A program made the translations under genes and the position numbers. From assembly GCA_964427855.1 (NCBI GenBank), contig CAYRVH010000007.1, forward strand, positions 16,726 through 80,725: DNA of 64,000 bases, given 5' to 3'. The notes beneath the pieces are model-generated. The model saw only the letters and a list, made by a program, of their open reading frames with translations. It did no database searches and was not told the DNA's origin. Shown one piece after another: positions 54,871-62,649 of the stretch. The DNA comes from JAUPKT01 sp964427855. GTDB lineage: Bacteria > Desulfobacterota > Desulfomonilia > Desulfomonilales > Desulfomonilaceae. Position 1 is the first letter of the stretch. Every line of letters starts with the position of its first letter.

Positions 54871-55345
54871 AACGGACCTCCTTTCTATGTGTGTGGGGTG
54901 AGACGAACCATTGAAGCGCCACGACGAAGATGGCGGATGTCACATACCATGGCTTCCATGCCATCATTACCATCTATGGAGCGCTTCTCCACAGGCATGA
55001 GACCATTCCTACGAGGTCTCAACGGGTGTTGAGGAATGCGTGACGTTTGAGCCCAAAGGGCTTCTGGGTTCATGGGGCGCTGCATACTCTAGAGTCATGC
55101 CGGCCCGCAATATGAGTGCATAGTTAAATTTGGGACGCGAGGAGTCAAGATAATTTTAAGAGGTAGGAAAATAACTACCAATCATGTTGATGCGTTATTT
55201 TTATTTTTCCCATCTGTATGTTATGTCGTGAATGACCTATGTCCAGAGATTTTCTTCTTGTTTTGTAAGGTTTATCCAGCGAGAGCTACTCTAAACCCGA
55301 TATTTATGAGGGGAAACAGACAACAAAATCTTCACACACGGCACC
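54871..55345. other. Leader and promoter region of the seleno-formate dehydrogenase
   Basis: Gene-free. Transcription from the promoter at 55153-55181 would give a leader of about 275 nt. From 55085 on the DNA is AT-rich. Short open frames overlapping the fdhA start do not look like protein. Confidence 0.4.
55153..55181 (-). promoter_or_regulatory. Promoter and operator-like dyad of the seleno-formate dehydrogenase
   Basis: On the minus strand TTGGTA (55181-55176), 17 nt, then TAAAAT (55158-55153). The dyad GGTAG-N8-CTACC at 55162-55179 covers the spacer and the inner part of the -35 box, a standard repressor position. It shares GGTA...TACC with the dyad of the Cys-type fdhA. Confidence 0.55.
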
Positions 55346-55552
55346 TCACCGTCCCCCAGCGCTCGTGAGGTCTTTCACGCTTTGATACAGCAAATAGGCG
55401 AACCCTATCAACACCAGCCATCGCACCAGGTTGAGACGTTCCAGCGCCTGTCCTTGTTGAACCGCCTCGAAAAGATAGTAGCCCACGACCGCAACCCCTA
55501 TGACACAGAGGATTGCTTTGAGAAACGGATTGAGGAATTTTTTGCCAGCCAT
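55346..55552 (-). CDS. Small membrane protein, two helices
   Basis: 68 residues. KKFLNPFLKAILCVIGVAVVGYYLFEAV is one amphipathic start and membrane helix; LVRWLVLIGFAYLLYQSV is a second. Ends polar (KDLTSAGGR). GGAG lies 8 nt before ATG 55552. No family name recognised. It is the gene just upstream of, and on the same strand as, the seleno-formate dehydrogenase, separated by about 475 bp with its own promoter, so no operon is implied. Confidence 0.65.
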   Translation of the reverse strand: MAGKKFLNPFLKAILCVIGVAVVGYYLFEAVQQGQALERLNLVRWLVLIGFAYLLYQSVKDLTSAGGR

Positions 55553-55623
55553 GATGTGTCTCCTCTAGTATGGATACGCCGCCGGTGCGTCCCTGTATTC
55601 GGGTATGTTATGAGAGTCCTTGC

Positions 55624-55763
55624 CATTAATCACGAATTGGCCGCATGTCTCATCATTACGTCATCCTCACGAAAGCGGTGACACATAGCGGGGTTTCATG
55701 GTTCCCATTTTCATGGGAATGACACGTTGAGTTGTTGCCTTTTCTTGATTTCTCTTGAGAACG
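55624..55763 (+). repeat. MITE-like dispersed repeat, family A, copy 4 (degenerate)
   Basis: The left end is worn (CATTAATCACGAATTGG remains, without GAATTCTCG). Core GTTCCC-ATTTTCAT-GGGAAT at 55701-55720 and the right end CTCTTGAGAACGG are kept. It fills most of the stretch 55553-55873, which has no gene. Confidence 0.8.
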
Positions 55764-55873
55764 GCTCGAGATTCCAAAAAGCGACACGCTTCCTCCATCA
55801 CTCCATGAATGAACTACCGCCCATCATTATTGGGGAATATCCTCGTGGGCAGCGCATCGCCGGGGACCGGCGC

Positions 55874-57763
55874 TCACCGCACTATTACCACCGGTATATT
55901 AAGTTCGTGGCGGACGGGCGAAATTGTGCTGCCGAACAACATGTCGCGGAGCCCCCGATGCCCATGGGCGGCCATGACGAGGATATCGGCCTTCTGTTCC
56001 TGTGCGAGTCGGACAAGCTCGCTGGGGACCGACCCAAATCCGAGGAAAGTTTCCACCTCTACTCCCCTATGGCTCAAGGCGACGGCAAGTTTGTTCAAGT
56101 ACTGTTCATCTTCCCTTGCTTCGGCGTCGTAGGCGTCTGAACCAAAAGTCAAGCCGGCAGCGCCTTCAACAACGTGAAAGAGGCAGAGCGTGGCGTTGTG
56201 CTGCCTGGCGAGGGGCAGAGCGTGGCTGAGCACCTTTTTGTCGTCGTCGGTGAATGCAACGGCGACGCCGACTCGCCGGTAGCGAGGTACATCAATGTCG
56301 AGATCGTCTTTTCCGGCGAGAATGAAGTGACTTAGTTTTTTCCACGCCGGTACCGTTTCACTCACGGGGATATGAACGAATGGTTTTACGATCACGTAGA
56401 TGAGGAGACCGCCTATTGCCGCTACGGCAGGCAGCGCAATGCCGTACACCAGCGTCGGTTCCGTGGTTGACCGCATCCATTCGCTAATTTCATCAATGAC
56501 GAGCTTGATGTTGAGCGCGGTTATTGCTGCGGCGATGGTCCATGCGATTGTTTTCATCCAGAGGTTATTGGCAAATTGCCCCATGGAGGCCTTGTCGCTG
56601 GTGAAATGGACGAGAGGAATGACGGCAAAGGGCAACTGAAGGCTTAGAATGACTTGACTGAGTATGAGCAGTTTGTATGTGCCTTCATCTCCTGCGTACA
56701 AGATGGTGAGGGCCGCGGGGATCACTGCGAGCATTCTAGTGAAAAGTCGCCTAAGAAAGGGGCGGATTTTGAAATGCAGGAAGCCCTCCATGACGATTTG
56801 GCCGGCGAGGGTACCTGTGATCGTGGAAGCCTGGCCGGCGCACAGCAAAGCGAGGGCGAATGCGGGGCCTGCCAACGCAGCGCCGAGCAACGGCGTGAGT
56901 AATTCGTGAGCCTGCTGCAGCTCAGTTACCACGATTCCCCGCTTAAAAAACACCGCGGCGGCCACGATCAGAATCGCTGCGTTGACGAAGAATGCCGCAT
57001 TGAGCGCAATTGCAGAGTCGATGGCGTTGAATTTGCACGCTTGGCGTTTTCCTGCCTCCGAAGGATCATAGGCGCGCGTTTGGACGAGGGCTGAATGGAG
57101 ATAGAGGTTGTGGGGCATGACCGTAGCCCCGATGACGCCAATGGCAATATACAAACTCCCTTCCGGCAGGGAAGGACTGAATCCCTGCACGACCTGCCGC
57201 CACTCGGGGGACGATAGGAAGACCTCGAAGATGAAGCATAGGCCAATGATGGTGATCAGGAACAGGATGAAGCTCTCGAATTTGCGCATTCCGAGATTTT
57301 GAATGGCAAGGAAAAGCATGGTATCGAGGGCTGTAATGATCACGCCCATCAAGAGGGGTACCCCGAGGAGCAGATTGAGCCCTATGGCGGTCCCGAGGAC
57401 CTCAGCCAGATCGCACGCGGCAATCGCCACTTCCGCCAAGATCCAAAGGAGATATGCGACCGGTCGAGGGTAGTTGTCACGGCACGCTTGGGCGAGATCG
57501 CGGCCCGCTGCAATGCCGAGCCGCGCCGCAAGGGTTTGGAGAAAAAAAGCCATCACATTGGACGCCAACAGAACCCAGAGCAGTTTGTAGCCGAAGCGGG
57601 CGCCTGCCTCGAGATCAGTGGCCCAGTTGCCCGGGTCCATGTATCCAACGCCTATGAGGTAGGCGGGGCCAAAGAACGCGAACATGCGTTTCAGGATGTT
57701 GGCGCCCTGTGGAATGGAAACGCTGCCGTGCACTTCTGACAAAGAAACATTGACCTTCGTCAT
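55874..57763 (-). CDS. Nramp-family divalent metal transporter fused to a UspA domain
   Basis: 629 residues. Residues 25-440 form an 11-helix Nramp/MntH transporter: the metal-binding GYMDPGNWATD in helix 1, VIGATVMPHNLYLHSALVQ in helix 6, LLCAGQASTITGTLAGQIVMEG. After a connecting helix (about 445-470) the C-terminus, about 480-629, is a universal-stress-protein domain: RVGVAVAFTDDDKKVLSHALPLARQH, and the ATP-binding GxxGHRGLRDMLFGSTISPVRHELNIPVVIVR signature (AAHGHRG...GST). It would import Mn2+ or Fe2+ by proton symport, with the USP domain perhaps sensing ATP. The ribosome site is weak. Stand-alone gene with a 499-bp upstream region. Confidence 0.92.
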   Translation of the reverse strand: MTKVNVSLSEVHGSVSIPQGANILKRMFAFFGPAYLIGVGYMDPGNWATDLEAGARFGYKLLWVLLASNVMAFFLQTLAARLGIAAGRDLAQACRDNYPRPVAYLLWILAEVAIAACDLAEVLGTAIGLNLLLGVPLLMGVIITALDTMLFLAIQNLGMRKFESFILFLITIIGLCFIFEVFLSSPEWRQVVQGFSPSLPEGSLYIAIGVIGATVMPHNLYLHSALVQTRAYDPSEAGKRQACKFNAIDSAIALNAAFFVNAAILIVAAAVFFKRGIVVTELQQAHELLTPLLGAALAGPAFALALLCAGQASTITGTLAGQIVMEGFLHFKIRPFLRRLFTRMLAVIPAALTILYAGDEGTYKLLILSQVILSLQLPFAVIPLVHFTSDKASMGQFANNLWMKTIAWTIAAAITALNIKLVIDEISEWMRSTTEPTLVYGIALPAVAAIGGLLIYVIVKPFVHIPVSETVPAWKKLSHFILAGKDDLDIDVPRYRRVGVAVAFTDDDKKVLSHALPLARQHNATLCLFHVVEGAAGLTFGSDAYDAEAREDEQYLNKLAVALSHRGVEVETFLGFGSVPSELVRLAQEQKADILVMAAHGHRGLRDMLFGSTISPVRHELNIPVVIVR

Positions 57764-58262
57764 GGGCGATCTTTCGAAACTATCTCATGGGCCCAGCCAG
57801 TCCTATGGTGTGCATGTCCTATGGGACGGTAGAAAAGTCATGTGTTGCGCCTCCGAATAGGATTGCAGCCGCACCCTGTGAGGTTTGGGGCAATATATAT
57901 GGCGTGTTGGAAGCTCAGCCCCTTACAGAATGTCGCGCGGTTAAGGATTTGTGAGCTGCCACCGCCGCGTCTCCTGCGGCTTCTTGCAATGCCAGATTGT
58001 CGCCCTCTGTCATTATGAGCAAAGCGACGAAATCTCCTCACAAATTATTTCGCGCCATATATACTTCACGCCGGCCCTGTCTGCAACCTTTGAGGAATCG
58101 GGAGGAGTTAGACCACATGAGCTGATTGAGATGCGGCGGGACAATCAATTGATCCCTCTTGATTTCAATGGCGTGCTCGCGATGCGCCCCTTGCGTGGTT
58201 CGCTGCAACTGTGCTAATGCTCGTGATCGAGGAAGAAAAACAAGTAGTTCTCGAGAGTCCTC
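57764..58262. other. Intergenic region upstream of the Nramp-UspA gene and the Ras-like GTPase
   Basis: No gene. Two direct repeats of GTCCTATGG (57800-57808 and 57816-57824) lie 40-60 nt upstream of the Nramp start; the second is part of a near-palindrome GTCCTATGGGAC and could be a regulator site. A half copy of repeat family C lies at 58011. No riboswitch recognised. Confidence 0.4.
58011..58050 (-). repeat. Dispersed repeat, family C, half copy
   Basis: TCATTATGAGCAAAGCGACG and AAATCTCCTCACAAATTA match one half of the palindrome at 10802-10883 (CAATGAC...GCGACGAAGCAATCTC). Confidence 0.5.
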
Positions 58263-58760
58263 ATGCTCAAGAAAAAAATTTGTATGGTAGGGTCCTTTGC
58301 CGTTGGTAAGACGAGCTTGGTGCAGCGTTTCGTGCAAAGCATATTTTCGGAGAAATATCTCACCACGGTGGGGGTCAAGATAGACAAGAAGACGATAGAC
58401 GTGGGCGGCAAGATTGTGGACTTGATGCTGTGGGATCTTCAGGGAGAGGATGAATTCCAGAAATTGAGTACATCTTATTTGCGCGGGGCGTCTGGATATT
58501 TCCTGGTGATAGACGGCACACGAGCATCAACTCTGGAAGGAGCGCTCACGATCAAGACAAAAGTTGATGACGCCTTGGGAGATGTCCCATTTTTGGTCTT
58601 GGTGAATAAAGCGGACCTCATGGATCAATGGGAGCTTGACGAGGGCAGACTTAAGGAGCTGGAAGACAGGCAGTGGCCCTTTACCAGGACAAGCGCGAAA
58701 ACAGGGGAAGGAGTTGACGACGCCTTTCGTGACTTGACCAGGCGAATGTTGGAGGGATAA
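58263..58760 (+). CDS. Ras/Rab-like small GTPase
   Basis: 165 residues, a bare Ras-superfamily G domain. G1 GSFAVGKTS (residues 10-18), switch I with the G2 Thr in SEKYLTTVGVKI, G3 WDLQGEDEFQKL, G4 NKADL and G5 RTSAKTGEGV. The G3 Gln/Gly pattern (LQGEDEF for AGQE) differs from eukaryotic Rab, so catalysis probably needs a partner. No lipidation signal. It is followed 24 nt later by a PAS-like protein gene. These bacterial GTPases act with regulators of roadblock type; a candidate regulator domain is in the OmpA-type protein encoded on the facing operon. Confidence 0.9.
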   Translation: MLKKKICMVGSFAVGKTSLVQRFVQSIFSEKYLTTVGVKIDKKTIDVGGKIVDLMLWDLQGEDEFQKLSTSYLRGASGYFLVIDGTRASTLEGALTIKTKVDDALGDVPFLVLVNKADLMDQWELDEGRLKELEDRQWPFTRTSAKTGEGVDDAFRDLTRRMLEG

Positions 58761-58784
58761 GCCACGAGGCTGCCTGAACCCGTC

Positions 58785-59219
58785 GTGCACCACCTGCTGT
58801 CTTTTTGCATTGAACAGTGTTCGCTGGCATACTGTTTCTTGGATAAAAAACGCCGCCTGAAAAAGAGTGGCGGCAACCTTGCGGCCTACGCACTCACAGA
58901 CTTTGCGCCTGGCGACGACATGCACGAATGTCTGCCTTTTTTAGAAGGGATGATCGTTCGTAGCGGTGATGTCATTATGCTGCCTTTTGTCCAAGTGACG
59001 CCATCGACATGCGCCGAGGTGCATATCCTGGGGACAAGAACAGGTCTCTGGATCATGTTTCTCGATCGAACAAACGAAGCAGAAAGGCGCCGAGTCTTCC
59101 AGCAAAGCGTGAATGAGGCGAAGCTCCTGGGCGAGCGACTTAGCAAAGTCTCCCGTGAACTCCAAGAAGCTCGGGACAAGATCGCCTCCCTGCAAATGGC
59201 AAAAGGGCAAACGCCTTGA
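58785..59219 (+). CDS. PAS-like sensor protein with C-terminal coiled coil, partner of the GTPase
   Basis: 144 residues from GTG 58785. The first 90 residues form a PAS-like fold (SLAYCFLDKKRRLKKSGGNL...LPFLEGMIV...TCAEVHILGTRTGLWIMFLDRT), where the last strand ends in LDRT as PAS domains end in (V/L)xDxT. Residues 95-140 are a coiled coil (EAERRRVFQQSVNEAKLLGERLSKVSRELQEARDKIASLQ). The N-terminal portion of the PP2C phosphatase at 62650 shows a similar arrangement. The start codon is uncertain because no good ribosome site precedes it; it may be coupled to the GTPase stop. Confidence 0.72.
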   Translation: MHHLLSFCIEQCSLAYCFLDKKRRLKKSGGNLAAYALTDFAPGDDMHECLPFLEGMIVRSGDVIMLPFVQVTPSTCAEVHILGTRTGLWIMFLDRTNEAERRRVFQQSVNEAKLLGERLSKVSRELQEARDKIASLQMAKGQTP

Positions 59220-59347
59220 AGACACCCGAGGGCGAGCCGCCGGAAAAGACGAAAAGGAAAGCTCTCGAAGCAACTTTTTCCTTCATATCACGGTTCTCGA
59301 CAGTACCCAGGAATTTCATGACGCAGCCGTCGTCTCGACCACTTGCC

Positions 59348-59415
59348 TCCCTATCATTTCAAGCGAAGCGAGACATCTTGACCCAGAGGCGAAGATTCCT
59401 CAGTCGCAAGGCGTC
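59348..59415. repeat. Dispersed repeat, family B, joined to family A copy 5
   Basis: ATCATTTCAAGCGAAGCGAG then ACATCTT...AAGATTCCTCAGTCGCAAGG, matching the copies at 37636 and 37875. As at 37636-37850, families A and B sit side by side. Confidence 0.65.
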
Positions 59416-59575
59416 TTATAGTAATTCTCGAAACTAATCACGAATTGGGCGCGTGTCCTTTGAGTACGTGATCCCGACGAAAGTGGGGATCCACGAGGAG
59501 TTTTTTTGGTTCCCATTTTCATGGGAATGACAATCTGACGTATGGCTGATTGGTGGTTTTTTTGAGAAAGGATAT
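59416..59575 (+). repeat. MITE-like dispersed repeat, family A, copy 5
   Basis: Left end CTTATAGTAATTCTCGAAAC, right end TTTTTTGAGAAAGGATATATA, again imperfect inverted repeats flanked by TATA. Core GTTCCC-ATTTTCAT-GGGAAT at 59509-59528. It lies between the stops of the two converging operons (GTPase and OmpA module). The remaining part of 59220-59747 holds no gene. Confidence 0.85.
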
Positions 59576-59747
59576 ATATTGCCGAGAATTCCGAATGACT
59601 CGACCACTTCACGACGCACCGTTCCCATTGGCCGGCCTCTCCCGCAATTCGACAAAACGAGGCAACGGGTACATATTCACGCCAACCGCTCTTTTTTCAG
59701 AAGATATGAGGACATGATCGTAGTTTGGGAACCGTTGCGGGCCGTTA

Positions 59748-61919
59748 TTATTCGGAGGGAATTTGCCCCAGTTCGACTCGGAACGAAACCCGTCGATTTG
59801 TTTCCTGCGCGTGCTCATCCAGCTCTTTAGTGATGGGTTCCTTCGAGCCCACCGCATGGACGGATAACCTGGCGCGGGGGATGCCCTGGGATGCTAGGGC
59901 GTCAAGGACATAGCCAGCCCTGAGCTTGCTCAGGCGCAGGTTCTTCTCTTCCGACCCCCTCTGATCTGCATGCCCGAGCACCTGTACCTGCAACGGGGTC
60001 ATTAATTGTGCTGACAGCTCCATAAGACGGGCGATATTGGCTGCCGCTCGATCTATGGTCTCATCTTGATTGGGGAGAGGTCTCGCGCTGCTTACCGTGA
60101 ACAGAATCGTTGTTTCGTGCAATTCATCTATGAGCCGATGTAGAGCGGCGACATCTAAATCAACCAACCCTTGGTCTCGTACGCACGGGGTACCGGGGAT
60201 TGTTCGGATCCAACGTCGGAATTCAGTTATCCACTGATGAGGAGCCTGCCCACTCACTTTAATGCAATTATCTTGCACCGTGAGGGACACGGTGGGGGGC
60301 GGTCGCAGAAGTCTTTTTGCCCTTTCGGCTGCGAAATGAGGATCCAGTGACTGGTAAGGCTCCCATTGGAATATCACTGTCGCGTCTCGCAATGAGCTTT
60401 TCTTGAGGATATCCGACGGATCTCTCGCAAGAGGATCCAACATACCTGTCACCACGTACGTGTCGCCCCTCTTCTCAGCCGAAGCGACCATTATCCCCTT
60501 TTCACGCCTCAACATGTCGAGGAACTCTTGAAGGGCCATTCGTTGTTCCCAGTCATCTTGTGTGACCGCTTCCGTGCGAAACGCTTTGACCCCGGGGATG
60601 ACGGCAGCGACTCGGCGAGCATCAACAAGCCAATCGTGAGAGGCTGCCCCTTCGGCTATCAGCTCGCCGTCTTTGAAAGAGAGGGAGAGCGTGGGAGGGG
60701 GCCGCAGAATCTGATGAGCCCGCTTGAGTATTACACGTTCGGAGAGGGACTGATAGGGAGTCCACTCGAACGTGACGGCCGTGGGTTTGAGCTGGGCGAG
60801 TCGCAGCAGATCGGCTGGGTCATCCGCGAACTCATCCTTGAGGCCTCCTATGACATATCGGCCATTTTGCGTCTCGATGCGAGTCACCACCACACCCTCT
60901 TGGGTGTGGAGGAGCGAGAGGAATTTTTTCCAGCGGAGATGATCACGAATTGCCAGAAAGCTCCATAGGCTCAGTCCGACGACGAGAACGCCAACGACTG
61001 CCACTAATACCGGGGAGAGCTTTTTCTTGCGCTCTTGGTATTGCGCGACAAAGCAATCTTCAAGGAGGGGACGCACAGGTTCGAAGACAATGGTATCCCC
61101 TTCAAAAGATTCGAACGCCTCATCGAATTGGCCATGAATTTTTTCTATCGTGCGCTGCAGGATGGGGCGAAACTGTTCTGGGGCGGTTCCTCGTATTACT
61201 GCAGCCAGTATCGCGCGGGGGCCCTGTTCGATCCAGACTGTCAGGTCGCCTACTCGTATGGTGTCCAACGCCTCATGATCTTGTACGTGAAACGAATCCG
61301 CCACAAAATCGCGAATGGCCGTCAGCATGCTGGAGACCATATCTGCATCTTGGACGTCGGCGCCGATCCTCACGACGTGCTGCAGCATCAAGCCCGTCTG
61401 TTTGTGGATCAAGAACATCTGCTCAACGCGATATACGACGCTATGGAGAAGGACGATCTCCGAAAAAGGTTTTTTGGTCCTGAATGCCTCCCAGCGCCAT
61501 TTGAGGCCCTGCAGGGAAAATGAGTGTTCCAGCGCTTCGTTGAGGGATTGCATCATAGCCCTCAGGGCCTCGGCAATGGCCTTGCGCACGGCCGGGCCGA
61601 TGACGGGAAAGAGCGCGTCAGCGAACACTCGGAGATTTCTTTTTACGGAAAATCGAACGGCCTTTTCTACGGTGGGCGTAAGGGCAGTCACCAGTTCGTC
61701 ATCTTGCGCAGACCTGCGGACTATGGCATCGGGCAAGACGCGGCTTATCTCTCTTGCCCGCGTTCTGGCGTCATCAAGCCTCTCTCTCAGTTGGTGTACT
61801 TGAGAGTCAAGGGGGCCTACAATAAGGTCTCGCAGCTCGTTGAAAGATTCCTCTTGCGGGACTTGTTCCGCCTCATGCACTTTTTGAGAGGGATACACCA
61901 AAGAAGGCTTTCTATTCAT
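59748..61919 (-). CDS. Transmembrane OmpA-family protein with cytoplasmic N-terminal domain and duplicated periplasmic domain
   Basis: 723 residues from ATG 61919, which overlaps the stop of the upstream gene (ATGAATAG). The first 310 residues are cytoplasmic: helical, then about 160-290 an alpha/beta domain (EQMFLIHKQTGLMLQHVVR...MVSSMLTAIRDFVADSF...IRVGDLTVWIEQGPRAILAAVIRG) that looks roadblock/longin-like. One transmembrane helix follows (SPVLVAVVGVLVVGLSLWSFLAI). The periplasmic part holds two copies of a 120-residue BON-like unit, each with FxWxPYQSL and LLRPPPT-type marks, then an OmpA peptidoglycan-binding domain (VLGHADQRGSEEKNLRLSKLRA, NRRVSFRV). It would link peptidoglycan to a cytoplasmic signal complex. 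Third gene of the PP2C operon. Confidence 0.85.
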   Translation of the reverse strand: MNRKPSLVYPSQKVHEAEQVPQEESFNELRDLIVGPLDSQVHQLRERLDDARTRAREISRVLPDAIVRRSAQDDELVTALTPTVEKAVRFSVKRNLRVFADALFPVIGPAVRKAIAEALRAMMQSLNEALEHSFSLQGLKWRWEAFRTKKPFSEIVLLHSVVYRVEQMFLIHKQTGLMLQHVVRIGADVQDADMVSSMLTAIRDFVADSFHVQDHEALDTIRVGDLTVWIEQGPRAILAAVIRGTAPEQFRPILQRTIEKIHGQFDEAFESFEGDTIVFEPVRPLLEDCFVAQYQERKKKLSPVLVAVVGVLVVGLSLWSFLAIRDHLRWKKFLSLLHTQEGVVVTRIETQNGRYVIGGLKDEFADDPADLLRLAQLKPTAVTFEWTPYQSLSERVILKRAHQILRPPPTLSLSFKDGELIAEGAASHDWLVDARRVAAVIPGVKAFRTEAVTQDDWEQRMALQEFLDMLRREKGIMVASAEKRGDTYVVTGMLDPLARDPSDILKKSSLRDATVIFQWEPYQSLDPHFAAERAKRLLRPPPTVSLTVQDNCIKVSGQAPHQWITEFRRWIRTIPGTPCVRDQGLVDLDVAALHRLIDELHETTILFTVSSARPLPNQDETIDRAAANIARLMELSAQLMTPLQVQVLGHADQRGSEEKNLRLSKLRAGYVLDALASQGIPRARLSVHAVGSKEPITKELDEHAQETNRRVSFRVELGQIPSE

Positions 61920-62628
61920 CGAGTAATTCGTTTGCAGCGGCATCAAAGTCCACAGGGTTTTTGTTGACGCGCAACGCCATCTCCATCAGCAGCTCAGAGA
62001 GATTGGCTCTATCTACTTTATCTTCTCGCAATTCCTGGGCTTCCTTCTCCAATGCAACAGAAATTGTCTGGCATCTTTGGTGAATGTCGTCTGACAGGTT
62101 CTTTGATTGCGCGAGAAGCTGATCATGAAGATCCCGGACTTTCCTGTTGATGAGGTCTTCGGTTTCAACTATCCTTCTTTCCAGGCCGGTGGAAGTCTCT
62201 TTCAATTCTTGGGACAGCTCCTTTGCTGCTGCGTATCGATCGTTTTGCTCCTTTTGAAGCCTTTCGTTGACCAACTCGAGTTCTCTTTTGATAAAGGACT
62301 CTAATGTCTCGAAGTGCTTGCGGAGATCATCCTTGAGACCGTTGACCTCTTTTTGCATACGATCTTCCAGCCTGGCAAATCTTTTTTCGTAGTCGCGCAT
62401 CTGGCTGCCAAACAATATGTCTCTGATCTTTTCTATGTTTCCCGCGCCGGTCAACATAGATCCCTGCCCCTGAAGCGGCTGCACCTTTTTCTCTTCCTTG
62501 GGTTCAAAACTGGCTGAGTTCTCCATACGTATATGCTCCTCCCTATTGAAGTCGTCTCGCGCTGAACCTTCGCCACCCACCGAATCATCTGGACCGATGC
62601 GAGGGTTTCGATGTTTTTCTTCATCCAT
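61912..62628 (-). CDS. Coiled-coil protein of the PP2C/OmpA operon
   Basis: 238 residues from ATG 62628 (AGGTGA 8 nt upstream); a second start at 62526 has GGAGGAG 9 nt upstream, so two forms may be made. Residues 1-60 are charged and probably disordered. A conserved piece IEKIRDILFGSQMRDYEKRFARLEDRM leads into about 130 residues of coiled coil, then RANLSELLMEMALRVN near the end. It has no membrane segment. The gene lies 21 nt after the phosphatase and overlaps the OmpA-type gene. Likely a scaffold or phosphatase substrate; not a named family I can recall. Confidence 0.75.
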   Translation of the reverse strand: MDEEKHRNPRIGPDDSVGGEGSARDDFNREEHIRMENSASFEPKEEKKVQPLQGQGSMLTGAGNIEKIRDILFGSQMRDYEKRFARLEDRMQKEVNGLKDDLRKHFETLESFIKRELELVNERLQKEQNDRYAAAKELSQELKETSTGLERRIVETEDLINRKVRDLHDQLLAQSKNLSDDIHQRCQTISVALEKEAQELREDKVDRANLSELLMEMALRVNKNPVDFDAAANELLDE

Positions 62629-62649
62629 GGCATGTCACCTTTTTCTTTC

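Noticed and set aside
54746..55085. Short minus-strand open frames at and upstream of the fdhA start
   Set aside because: They overlap the perfect ribosome site and start of fdhA or have random composition and no ribosome site of their own.
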